Positions 1 to 10,001 of a stretch of 64,000 nt of DNA are shown here, piece after piece (the stretch's first letter is position 1; the number at the start of each line of letters is the position of its first letter). This DNA comes from Dimargaris cristalligena. Taxonomy: Eukaryota; Kickxellomycota; Dimargaritomycetes; Dimargaritales; Dimargaritaceae. The notes beneath the pieces were generated by a model. It did not search any database. It was not told the origin of the DNA and saw nothing but the letters and a program-made list of their open reading frames with translations. The DNA lies in the NCBI GenBank assembly GCA_027576995.1, contig JANBQC010000028.1:32572-96571 (forward strand), in the 5' to 3' direction. The translations under genes and the position numbers were made by a program.

Positions 1-710
1 TTCAAATACGGCTCAGCGGGTCTTCTATACAGATATATGGCCCATACTATCCCCAACCGATGTCGTTTGATAAGTCTGGCCACTTCATATTCCATATAAA
101 GTGTGAGTTTTCTGTAGCCAATTACTCCTAGTTATATGGCATGTCAAGCAATTTGTAGGGTGTACTTATGGTATAGGGGGGGGGCTAAATTAGTGCATCT
201 CATTTTCCCTAAAGATAGGATACTGGGACCCACCCAACACTATCAAACCTCCACTATACTGACATGGCACATCCAAACTGCCATCATATTATGGCCTTTT
301 AAAATAATTAATGGGCATCACAGGTAGAGGGGTGGTGATGACTGGTCGCTATTTTAGCCTAAGGGGAGTAATGTAAATGTGTGTATTACGGGGCTGACCG
401 TATACTATAAGACCAGACTGTTAAAAAACTTAGACGGAATATATCCCGAGAGCAGCAATATCTCCAGGGAGAGGATTAGAGTAATATAGTCATAGGAAGC
501 ATATTCTAGTTAAACTACATCAAGAGGGAAAGGCCAAAGGGAAATAGTACCGTCAGTTTTCGGTTAATACATCATGTTATTATTTGGATGATGAAAGCAG
601 TGTGTGTCGATATTTCAAGCAGGAAACGCGGGCCATTCCTGCGGCACTGGATTTCCTCGCACTACTGAAGGGACATTCTACCATGGACTCAGTAGTCGCT
701 GTCAGGATTG
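1..710. repeat. Dispersed repeat, copy 1 (inverted relative to 24190-24901)
   Basis: The first ~710 bases match 24190-24901 in reverse complement. The first bases of the window pair with 24890-24901, and similarity runs to about 710, past a shared CCATGG at 681-686. The two copies differ by scattered substitutions and small indels, for example a 2-nt indel near 600. A G9 run at 176-184 faces a C run near 24720. The copy may extend left of the window. No intact transposase or reverse transcriptase frame is visible, so the element class is unknown. Confidence 0.85.
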
Positions 711-1973
711 TCCATATAAAAACATAAATACGAGATATTGTCGTGTTTAGTTGGAGTATTTATGGAACTAGAAATGAATAATGGCGGAGAGGAATATGGG
801 CTAGTAAATACCCGGCTTACAGTTGAAACCTTGGAGAGAGTTCAAGTGTACATGAATAAACCAGATTCTGCAAAATTAAAGGCGCGAGCTGTATTGGTCT
901 GGCACTACAGTTTGGGCGGGGGGAAGGTGAAGGGCGGAAACGAGCAGGAATACCGATACAGGTATACAAACACGAGAGTGGCTCATTGCAGAGCTAGTAT
1001 CCCCGCCAGATTAACGAGCTCTTAGCAATCACCTGGATAAAGCCAATTTGTAGACACCAAGCCGATCGACAATGGCTTTAAATAAATGAAATTCATTTAG
1101 CTGCGTCTTTTCATATCCGTTAATATCCTCAAGTCTATAAATTAGTACTGTTGCAATGACTGGCTTAGTTGGCCTAGTAATATTCTGTAAATGAGTTTTG
1201 GTGGAGGGAGGTAAGTACGAACAAATAACAATCTGGGTATGTGGTGGAGAAATAAGGCTACTATGGTTTGGAATTTGTTCATACTTACCTCCCTCCACCA
1301 AAACTCAATTACAGAATATTACTAGGTCAACCAAGCCTGGCATTGCAACAGTACTAGTGTACCGGTTCGATGGTATTGGCCGATAACAAAGGACGCGGCT
1401 AGATGGAATTCATTTATTTAAATCAATTATTGATCGGCTTGGCATTGGAAAATTGTCTTTATCCAGTTGACTGTTGGGAGCTCGTTAATCGAGTTTAGAT
1501 AATTGCTCTGCAATGTTATCTTCTCGTGTTCGTATGCCGGTATCGATATTCCAGCTCGATCTCGCCCCTCACCCTCCCCACGCCCAAACCATGGAATTAG
1601 ACCACTACAGCCCGCGCCCTTGGCTCTGTAGAATCTGCTTCCTTCACGTATCCTTGAGCTCTCTCAAATGTCTCAATTGTATGTTAGTTTTTCACTGGGC
1701 AATGCTCCCTTTAGTCGTTTTCCAATTCCACAAATACCCCAACCAAACACGCCAATGCCTCGTATATGGGCTTTGCTTGTAAGCTTAGAACCATTTTCCT
1801 ACCGAACGGAAATGTCTCAGGTGCAATTTAAGTTGGTGCTAGTGCTAGACTAGGTAAACCTATGCGGTCCTATATGGATAGGCACAGCATCGATTACGGG
1901 GTCCATGGCATAACATCCCTTCAGCGGTGCTGGAAATTACAGTGCTACAGAAATGACACGTGTTTCCTGCTTG
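616..1973. repeat. 1.36-kb imperfect palindrome (long inverted repeat)
   Basis: The left arm (616-1226) is complementary to the right arm (1273-1973). The spacer is 46 nt (1227-1272). The inner ends are near-perfect: GGTGGAGGGAGGTAAGTACG near 1199 faces its complement around 1280-1299. Matches continue outward through 735-1020 against 1490-1765. The outermost 71 nt (616-686 against 1903-1973) align without a gap. The right arm carries about 70-80 extra nt near 1780-1860. The arms are clearly diverged, so this is an old fold-back element or a head-to-head duplication. Confidence 0.85.
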
Positions 1974-2270
1974 AACTAGTGGTACCTCCTGATTCGGTAG
2001 TTCCAGCCCCGGTGGACTGATTGGGCTGGGGATTACACCATGGTGGCTTAAAGCCGGGTCTCTCAGTGGTGTGTCGGCCCTTGCTGCCAGGTCAACAATG
2101 GTACACCGGCTGGACGGCATTTTGGCAGGTGGGTCAGATGATAACGATAAAAACGGAATAAAATAAATCAAACTACCAATAGACATTTATTCGAAAATAC
2201 AATTTACTAAGCAATGGCTTAGGATGTATAGCAATGAACGACGGATTTTGCACATATCACTGTTTACTTG

Positions 2271-2430
2271 GACTTCACCTGCGACTGATAATTTCGGCAA
2301 ATAACGGACAACCAAATACAATTACATAAGTGGTTATTCGGGTTTCACCTGCGACTGATATCACTATAATTATGAGCGGTGGGGTTTTGAGGATATCAGG
2401 GGCTATTCGGACTTGATCCACGGCTGGTAG
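2271..2430. repeat. Decayed 70-bp-period tandem repeat
   Basis: A 20-nt block at 2271-2290 (core TTCACCTGCGACTGATA) recurs at 2341-2360, exactly 70 bp later. A degenerate third copy lies at about 2410-2429. The stretch before copies 2 and 3 is also similar (GGYTATTCGG). The intervening 50 bp have diverged. No coding function is seen. Confidence 0.6.
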
Positions 2431-3264
2431 CTTGATGTTCCTTAGTTCGACGGAACTATAAATTTATATATACAGGAAATCGAAGCTAGGGTTGCCCTTC
2501 GGAACTTAGAGATGCTGACTATACTCGCCATTCGGACAAAATTACTCTATATAATTATTTCTGACATGTCCGGTGACGAATACTAATTATTAATGGTAAA
2601 CGGAAACAGGAAACTGCTCGAACATAAGTTTAATGATTAAATGAGATGTTAATACATTTCTAGTTCCTGTGAACAACAGTTGAATAACTAGCTGACTTAG
2701 TTATTTTATTGCGACTAAAATATGATTTATAGACTAAGAAATAGAGGATTTCAGATAATATGGAAGATTTTGGGATTTACAGTTATTAAAACGTAGGTGG
2801 AAATACGAAGAAATAGGGTATTTCATCAAAAATGTGGAAGGATCCAAATAAGTAAACCGGCTACGATAAACTAAATTCCTGCACCAAACATCAATACGCA
2901 GGGTGACGGAATTTCAAGCCCCTGGTAGAATAGGTGGGAACACGTGACCTAAATATATTCTGGCCTTTTGAGGGAGACTACTCGCACCATATGAAGTGAG
3001 GTTGTCAACCCTCCCATATGTTTACATATACTTTAAGTGGGATTATTAGTTTAGACTGGATTGAAAACCAGTTTGTTGGTGGGAGAGCCTAACTAAGCAA
3101 CAAAATCTCTTCGGTAGGAATTGGCCATGAGTTAAGAGGAATGGCATAATGTAAAGGGCATGTCAGTCGGCCCTCCATTCCCTCCCTCCACCCAACCCCA
3201 CTGTTACTTCAGGTACCTTAATTCCGCATTCACTCCGTTGAACATCTGCTCCTCCTTGACCCGT
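2431..3264. other. AT-rich spacer and upstream region of APC7
   Basis: No convincing ORF. 2440-2900 is AT-rich without recognisable elements. About 3160-3264 becomes pyrimidine-rich, as seen upstream of other genes here, and is probably the APC7 5' leader. An in-frame ATG exists at 3160, but the sequence between it and 3265 looks unlike conserved APC7 protein. Confidence 0.5.
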
Positions 3265-6200
3265 ATGCTCGCCACTCATCTCGACCCCATATATTTCAGC
3301 TCCGAAACGGTACTGGAAAGGGCAATCCAACTCTACGCCAACCAATTCTACAGCTCGTCACTCGAACTAGTAAGTGTATCAGCCAACTACCAAACATCGG
3401 CAACTCATTAAACCTAAGACCTCCCTGGGTTGGACTATTGTTAGTGCTGCTGCTGTTATACCCGGCAATAGCCATAGGCCAACCAGGCGTTTATAGTGAC
3501 TTAATTATTTCACGTCCTTTGCCAAACACCTTGCGTTTGATTTGCCCGCCAGTGTCATTTAATCATATCCCATCATGACCAGCATTTAGCGCGGCGGTGG
3601 GGTACTCGTGAACAGCCGCTTTGGATCGCCCGTACGCATAAACTCCTCGGCGATGTATTGGCCCAACGGCACGAATACAAAGCCGCCGCTAGTCAGTATG
3701 AAACCGCCCTTAGCATCGCTGAATCGCACCCGGACGATGCCAGCCACCTGCCCCCAACTAAACCGATCCCCGGTGAAGGCACCACCACCACTACCAATGT
3801 CGGCGCAAGCACTTCGGCTGCTTCGACCCTAATCTATTCGCTTCATACCCAACTTTGCGTCGTTTACGACCGGTTAGGGCGGCCCAAACAAGTACTGTCG
3901 CATCTCAGTAAGCTGCCCGAAACCCAACGGTCGCTGGGTTTACTTCACTTACTGGCCAAGGCCAGCGAACAATTGCGGAATACCGCAGTAGCAATTCGGG
4001 CCAGGACGGCCATTGTTAAACATAATCCTTATGCCTTGCGTGAGTATTGTGCCTTGGCTCGGCTGGGTAGCCCGTGGAGCGAAGTTCGGCTGCTTTTAGA
4101 GGCCTTGGCGGTCCCTGAATGGGTGACAATGTGGGTGCAGGTCATGTATTCGGCCCTTGACCACTCTCGGTCAGGTAAGTAAGGAGTTCGTTTGGCTACC
4201 TTGGATTGTTCCTAAGTCATGCCTTTGGGTAGTGGCGCCACTGGCTTCGGGCTTCCACCATAGGGCATCACTCTACGGGGGGGCTCACCGGTCCTTACTA
4301 TACTTACCTGCCAATCTTTTTTACGTCCACCTTGGGGTTTTATAATGTATACCTAGCGCTCTCCATTCCCGTGGCTCTCCAACAAAGCCGGCAACTCGAA
4401 TCGTCCTTATTCGCTGGTAATCCCGGTCTCCTGGTGCGGACGGCGGAACTTTCAGTGGCCAATAATGAACCAATGCCGGCGTTCTACATTTTGTCGCAGC
4501 TGCACCAGTCTCATCCCCTATGGGTCTGTGGTATGGACCTCTACGCTCAACTAATGAAATTGGAGGGTAATTCCATCCTCATTAGCAAGTAAGTGACAAT
4601 ATAACCGATGGTTCTCGCCCACTCAAACCGCAAGCCCTTTCTTTATACCAACCGGCCCATTGACCGCGTATTACAATACTACCGGATCGCCTAACTAACC
4701 CCCCACCCCTGGCTCGTGAATGCTCATATTTCTGCATACCCTGTTGGATAGGTTGTCGGAGGCTGTAAAAAATGCTGTACAGGGAGACTGCCCTGAACTA
4801 TGGGTGATCATGGCGCATTTCTGCGAGGCCCAGTGCCAGTACGACCGGAGCCTAACCTTCGTCGAGAAGGCCCTGTCCCTTCGACCCAATTACCACCACG
4901 CCCTGCTAGTCAAGGGAACTATTCTCCGCGGCTTAGATCGCTCCGAAGCGGCCGTCACAGTTTACCGCCAAGCGCATCTTATCGAAGCCACCTTAGCCAC
5001 CTACCAGGGCCTCATTGACACCTACCTCTCCCTGAGCCGACTCGAAGCGGCCCAACCATTAGCCAAAAGCGTATTGGAGCAAGCGCCAAACCACCCGCTG
5101 GCCATGACGTTGATGGGCGTAGTATGGGCCCAGGAAGCCGAAACCCAGGAACGCGCCCAGGAGATGCTTACCGGGGCCTTGAAGAATGATCCCAAGTGCA
5201 CGGAGGCCATCATGGGGTTGGTGTCCCTGTTCGTAGAGCAGCAGGAATGGACGAAGGCGGTCGAGCTATTTGAGAAGTATATTCCGCATAACAATACCGA
5301 GTACATGCATACGCGGTTCGGTGACGTGCTGGTTCTGGACCGGGATTTAACCCGCGCCCATTTCGAATATACCACTGCGCTCTCCATGAACCCACAATAC
5401 ACCAAAGCAGTCGAGGGCTTGGCCCGGGTGGATGAGCTTATGAAGGAAGAACACGAAGACGGATACAATTCCGCCGAACCGGAATACGAAGACGGGGAGG
5501 CGGAGGAGGAGGAGGAGGAGGATGAGATGAACTCCCAGTTCGAACTGGAGGAAAGGGACCTAGACGCCGACATTGAGCGGGCCACCGATGAGATCGAGTA
5601 CGAGTATGCCGAATCTAGCCAGCATGTAGGCACGGAAGAGGATGACGATGCGGATCAAACCGCACATCTATCCCCCCAGGCACCCATTACTTCTATGGAT
5701 TCATTCATGAGTGACGAAGCCACGCCCGTGGTCCGTTTGGGTGCATCATCCCTTTCTTTCCATATGATCAGTCCACCGGCCCCCGGAGGACGACCCCTGC
5801 GTGGACCACCCCAACACCAGCGGTATATTACCCCATCCGAGGCAGAGCTATCGCGAATCCAACCGCTGGGTCTGCCGACTGGGTTAACCAACGACTTCAG
5901 TATGCTGACCGCTACGCCCGTTGACTCGTCGGGGGAAAGCGGTAGGGGTATGGGCCCCCTTACCATTTCCGCTACTTCATCCGGAGCGTCGTCCCAGTTT
6001 GTCACCCCCACCGTAACTGGACCCCCCCGCGATCCCTTTGACCAGTCCGATAATGCAATGGCCCCCATGTATGGGCGAATCGGCCATAATGGATCCCTGG
6101 GGCTTCCGGCCGTCCCCGGCGGCGGAAGACCTTTTGCCGTACCCGCCCTCCCTACCCGATTGAATTTCCGTGTGGGAAACCAATTCGTGACCCCCAATAA

Positions 6201-6717
6201 TGCCTCGGCTTCTTCCTCCGCCGCTGGTAGTAATAATGATGATACCGATGATCATGGCGCAATGTCTTTACTGAATGACTCCTGCACCTTGGCCAGCGAC
6301 CGTACGCTTGCGGGTGGCAGCCATCGAGTGTTCTCGGCCCATGACGAAACACCGTCTACCGCGATAACCCCACTTACTCGAATTAGTGCGGGTGCACCGC
6401 CTATCGCGCGACCTCAGTTTATGCCGCCCCCGGCTTTCACCGCTTCCAGTAGCTCCTCGACCCTCTTATCGGGCCCACCTCCGACTCTCTCGCTAACCGC
6501 GTCTACACCAGTGGCCTTTTCCCTTGTGCCCAATGTGACCACGGGCCAGGATTCCCCCGAGGTCAGTACGGATGTAGATTCAGCCACCGTGACGCCTCTA
6601 CCCGGTGCGTCATTTGCTCGTCCAGGGGTAGCCGCTCCATTTAAGGGCTTCTCCCTCGCGGCGTTGGCGGAGTCTGAGTTGGATGAATACGACGGCGAGG
6701 ATATGGTTGAGGACTAA
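3265..6717 (+). CDS. APC7: Anaphase-promoting complex subunit 7 (TPR protein)
   Basis: Four exons: 3265-3369, 3583-4174, 4357-4588, 4752-6717. The frame closes over 965 codons (964 aa). Donors are all GTAAGT and introns are 213, 182 and 163 nt. APC7 is a TPR scaffold subunit of the APC/C ubiquitin ligase, which drives anaphase and mitotic exit. Similarity to animal APC7 is seen in the order of TPR helices: ARTHKLLGDVLAQRHEYKAA, GMDLYAQLMKLEG, ALLVKGTILRG and the terminal FGDVLVLDRD...ALSMNP...EGLARVDELMKEE. After the TPR superhelix (to about residue 550) comes a Glu/Asp-rich run (about 553-600), then about 360 disordered Ser/Pro/Thr-rich residues absent from the roughly 600-aa animal protein. 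The splice joins restore TPR helices, which supports the model. CDC27/APC3 is a less likely alternative. The start could instead be the ATG at 3160. Confidence 0.85.
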
Positions 6718-7425
6718 CCTGACCCCACGCGGGGGAGAGCTACTCTGTTTTTTCTTTTTGTATAAAATTTGCCTATGAGTGGGCCATATCTTTATTTGCA
6801 CGCAGCTGGAGACTTTGGATTTGGATTTCTACGCTGATACTGAACTTGCATTATATTACTAGCGCTGTTCCCTGATCTTTGGTAGTCATTTATTTTGAGC
6901 ACCGACACTTTCATAGGCAGTTATGGCGTAAATAATAAAATGTGTTTATTCGGTGCGAGTCCCATGGGCCATTTATTTATTATAAGCGAGCTAGAAATAT
7001 CGCCAGTTCGAAGAAAAGGGTCGTTAAGGAAGCATAGGATAAGTCGGGGGATTCTAGCAGGCGTGTTATATACCTCACCACCTGCTTAATAATCAGCCCT
7101 GGATTTTAGGTGGCACCCATTGGGCGGATCAGACTGGGCCTATTTCCAACTCCTAAGGTTCATGGGCTAGATGTACCACCATTCCTGGCGCTACTGCAAG
7201 TCCTTCAACATCTCTCTGATATCATATCGAATTGTCTTCATCTGTTTCCTCCTCACCCATTATTCCATTTTGCCTTAGTTAGTTGCCCAGTCCGCCAACT
7301 TCCATTCCTCGCAACTCCGCTCCAAGGCCCTTCTGGATTCCCCTCATTCCATTTCCACTTTTTACCCGACCCCCGCTTATAATCTCCCCTCGCGCCCACT
7401 TATCACCCAATATCCACCACTAACC
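6718..7425. other. APC7 3' region and PRE10 promoter/5' leader
   Basis: T-rich sequence follows the APC7 stop. A GGTGGCACC motif at 7109-7117 resembles the proteasome-gene element GGTGGCAAA, and a reverse CCAAT (ATTGG) lies beside it near 7119. 7200-7425 is strongly pyrimidine-rich, consistent with a PRE10 5' leader. No other gene is seen. Confidence 0.5.
7109..7117 (+). promoter_or_regulatory. PACE-like element upstream of a proteasome gene
   Basis: GGTGGCACC matches the ascomycete proteasome-associated control element (GGTGGCAAA, bound by Rpn4) at 7 of 9 bases. It lies about 310 bp upstream of the PRE10 start. Whether this lineage uses an Rpn4-like factor is unknown, so the call rests on motif and position only. 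Confidence 0.3.
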
Positions 7426-8662
7426 ATGACATCCATCGGAACTGGCTATGACTTGTCGGTGAGCACATACTCCCCCGACGGCCGGCTCTTCCAAGTCGAG
7501 TATGCCGGTAAAGCCGTCGACAACAGCGGTACGGCCATTGGCCTGCGGGTCAAGGATGGTGTTGTGCTGGCGGTAGAGAAGCTGACCCAATCTAAAATGC
7601 TGGTCCCGGGCTCGAATCTCCGCATCCAGGCCGCTGACCGGCATATTGGGATTGCCACCTCCGGGCTGCTGGCCGATACCAAGCATATTGTGAACCGGGT
7701 TCGTGACGAAGCTCGGAGCTACCGCGATATTTACGGGATCCCTATTCCCGCCAAGGTAAGAGGCCCGTCCCCAGTGATTGATGATAATAGATTATTGGTT
7801 TGGGACACTAGGTTAACGCGTACTCTTTGTTGCTTTGGATAAAGGCTCAGTTAGGTTGTATAGGGATTGTACCTGGATATCACGAGGGTGAATACCATAT
7901 ATATATATATATATAAGTTTGTGTAAGTGTGTTTGTGTGGATATGTACTGACCCATCAATTGTGTATTTTTATAACTATCCCCCCCTTCACTACTTACAT
8001 GGCCCAGGTGATGGCTGAGCGCCTGGGACTCTATGTCCAAGCCTATACCTCCTACTCCAGCGTGCGTCCTTTCGGCTGCAGCACCCTGATCGGCATGGTC
8101 GACGAAGACGGCCCCCAACTGTATATGGTCGAGCCTTCAGGCAACTTCTGGGGTTACCACGCGTGCGCCGTGGGTAAGGGCAAGCAGGTTGCCCGCACTG
8201 AGTTGGAGAAGCTTAAGCTGGCCGACATGACCGCCCGCCAGGCCATCAAGGAGGCCACCCGTGTGATTTACACGGCCCACGATGAAGCAAAAGACAAGGA
8301 ATTCGAGCTAGAACTGACCTGGATCAGCGACGAAACCAACGGGCGTTTTGAGCGGGTGCCCAAGGAACTGGTTGCCGAGGCCGAGGCCTATGCTGCGGTA
8401 AGTAATATTGTTATTGCGGATGGGGGAGGAGTTAATCGAGTTGGGAAGCCATCATACGTGATGGACCCTTGAACCATTTTTGGCGACCTGTAACTATTCG
8501 GCCTTAACTGAGGAGAAGGGCTGCATCCCCACAGCACCCATCTATACTACGTATCAGCACCATCTGACTAAACCACGTTCGGTAATGATTGTCCATTTAC
8601 CTTTTTTTGATGCATCGCCTCTATAGGAATCGCTGTCCGCGGAGATGGACGACGACGAGTAA
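7426..8662 (+). CDS. PRE10: 20S proteasome alpha-7 subunit (PRE10/PSMA3 type)
   Basis: Three exons: 7426-7755, 8008-8397, 8627-8662, giving 251 aa. Introns are 252 and 229 nt with GTAAGA and GTAAGT donors, and all joins are in phase 0. The N-terminus carries the alpha-subunit signature: GTGYDLS, then FSPDGR-type [35 protein letters not shown] and [19 protein letters not shown] follow in the expected order. The tiny last exon encodes a Glu/Asp-rich tail ([11 protein letters not shown]), matching the acidic C-terminus typical of alpha-7. As an alpha-ring subunit it is not catalytic: it forms the outer ring and gate of the 20S core in cytosol and nucleus. Intron 1 contains an (AT)n tract near 7898-7915. 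AATAAA occurs at 8942. Length and motifs are normal for the family. Confidence 0.95.
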
Positions 8663-9480
8663 AGGGGAGAGGGGATCCCGTATACCCGCCTGACCCAATC
8701 CGTTGGTAGCAACCGTCGGACGCACCTGGAGCGCCATCTGAAGTCGACTCTATTTCTGTATTTTTTTTATCATTAGGCCTGCCTCACCAGTACCCTTTCT
8801 CGGCTTGACCATCCAATACATCCCGTTCCTCGTTTTCCCGGCCCGGCCCGTTCTTGTTGTCGTTGTTGAGCTTTGATTCCCCCCCAATACCCCACCACAC
8901 CCCACTTGGTGCTCTGACTTTCCGTCTGTTTCGTAATTTTCAATAAACAAGAGCTGAATATCCCACCAGTCCTATTCAATAGCAGGCGCACTGCTCCTCC
9001 AGTGATGCCGTAGGCCCAAGCCTACTCTGCCCAATACATTGTAGATCAACGCTTAATTGGCACCGCCTCCCATTCGGCCACCACAGTAGGGAGTTGGTAT
9101 GGATTACGAATAAAAAACATCCTGCAAAATGCCACCTCCTCCCGACTGCCATAACCGGGCACATGCAAAGTGCAGTGCGCGTGCTCGACAGCGGGGATCA
9201 TCTCAACAAAGGCAGATCGTGGCGCCTAAAAAGGCAAGTCAATCAGTTTGGCTGGACTGGAATCCCCCCCTCCCTTCGAACTTCTATAGCTGTGATTGTA
9301 AGAAGGCGAGCGGCCGGAGCATTAATCACTCTACTAAAGCCACCCCCATTTGCCTACTACTACTAGTGGTAGGTGATTACCGTTGCTGTTGTAGTTGTTA
9401 GAAGGAGAGGGGCAACATTGTTATGTTGTCGTCCCCTGGCCTGACGACCTCCTTGATCGCCCCCAGGAACGGGGGGGGGG
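8663..9480. other. Intergenic region without a recognisable gene
   Basis: Contains the PRE10 3' region (AATAAA near 8942), a moderately GC-rich stretch at 9090-9400 with only short uncharacterised ORFs, and a G10 run at 9471-9480. The 90-codon ORF from ATG 9129 shows no family resemblance and is not called. Confidence 0.5.
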
Positions 9481-9484
9481 CTCT

Positions 9485-9520
9485 GCAGGCAATGCAGCCG
9501 GCTACGCCTGCGGTATAAAA
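9485..9520 (+). promoter_or_regulatory. Nested palindrome and TATA box, candidate promoter of the F-BAR gene
   Basis: GCAGGC (9485-9490) and GCCTGC (9506-9511) form the arms of a hairpin with the perfect palindrome AGCCGGCT (9496-9503) inside. TATAAAA follows directly at 9514-9520. The next start codon is about 480 bp downstream, past a pyrimidine-rich stretch that could be a long 5' leader. Function is inferred from motif and position. Confidence 0.35.
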
Positions 9521-10001
9521 TAATAAGAGCCCTTCGCTGGCTGGGTCAAGTCAGCTTGTCCTTTTGCCTACTACACTCGTTATTTCTCCTTTAGCCTTGG
9601 CCCGCTGTATTTATTAAGCTGTTCCAACTGGACTGTGAAGGCCGGAATCGTTTCAGTTCAGGCCATCCTGTACTCCCCACATCGATATACCAGTGGCACC
9701 CTAACCCTACCTAGTTTTGTCTTCCATATTTCGTTATTGGGCCCGCCTTGTGTTTCGACTATCTCGTTCCTTTCTCTTCCGGCTTATTATCCCCTTATTC
9801 TTACCCCTCTAATTTAATTTAATTTCTATTCCAAGTAGTCTCCTGTTATACTATTCCTATTCTTATTAATTGCCCCTCCATTCCTTGTCCCATCTTCAGT
9901 CTACTTCTATTTCATTTCTTTGTTTACCCAAGCCAACTCCCTTCCAACGCCTGGTTCTTCTCGACTATCCTTCTTCGCTCGCTTTTCTATAGTGCTGGGT
10001 C

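Noticed and set aside
540..690. Tyr-Leu-Asp-Asp in a frame of the dispersed repeat, suggesting reverse transcriptase
   Set aside because: No surrounding reverse-transcriptase motifs, a nearby in-frame stop, and copy 2 reads Tyr-Leu-Asp-Gly.
1860..2186. 108-codon minus-strand ORF at the right arm of the palindrome
   Set aside because: It lies partly in repeat sequence, has no recognisable domain, and the other copies do not keep the same extended frame.
3160..3264. Upstream in-frame ATG as the APC7 start
   Set aside because: The added 35 residues are Pro/Ser/Thr-rich leader-like sequence; conserved protein begins at the ATG at 3265.
5022..5633. 203-codon minus-strand ORF inside APC7
   Set aside because: Ser-rich shadow of the acidic and TPR codons on the other strand.
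9129..9401. 90-codon ORF upstream of the F-BAR gene
   Set aside because: No family resemblance, low-complexity composition, and located in a probable promoter region.
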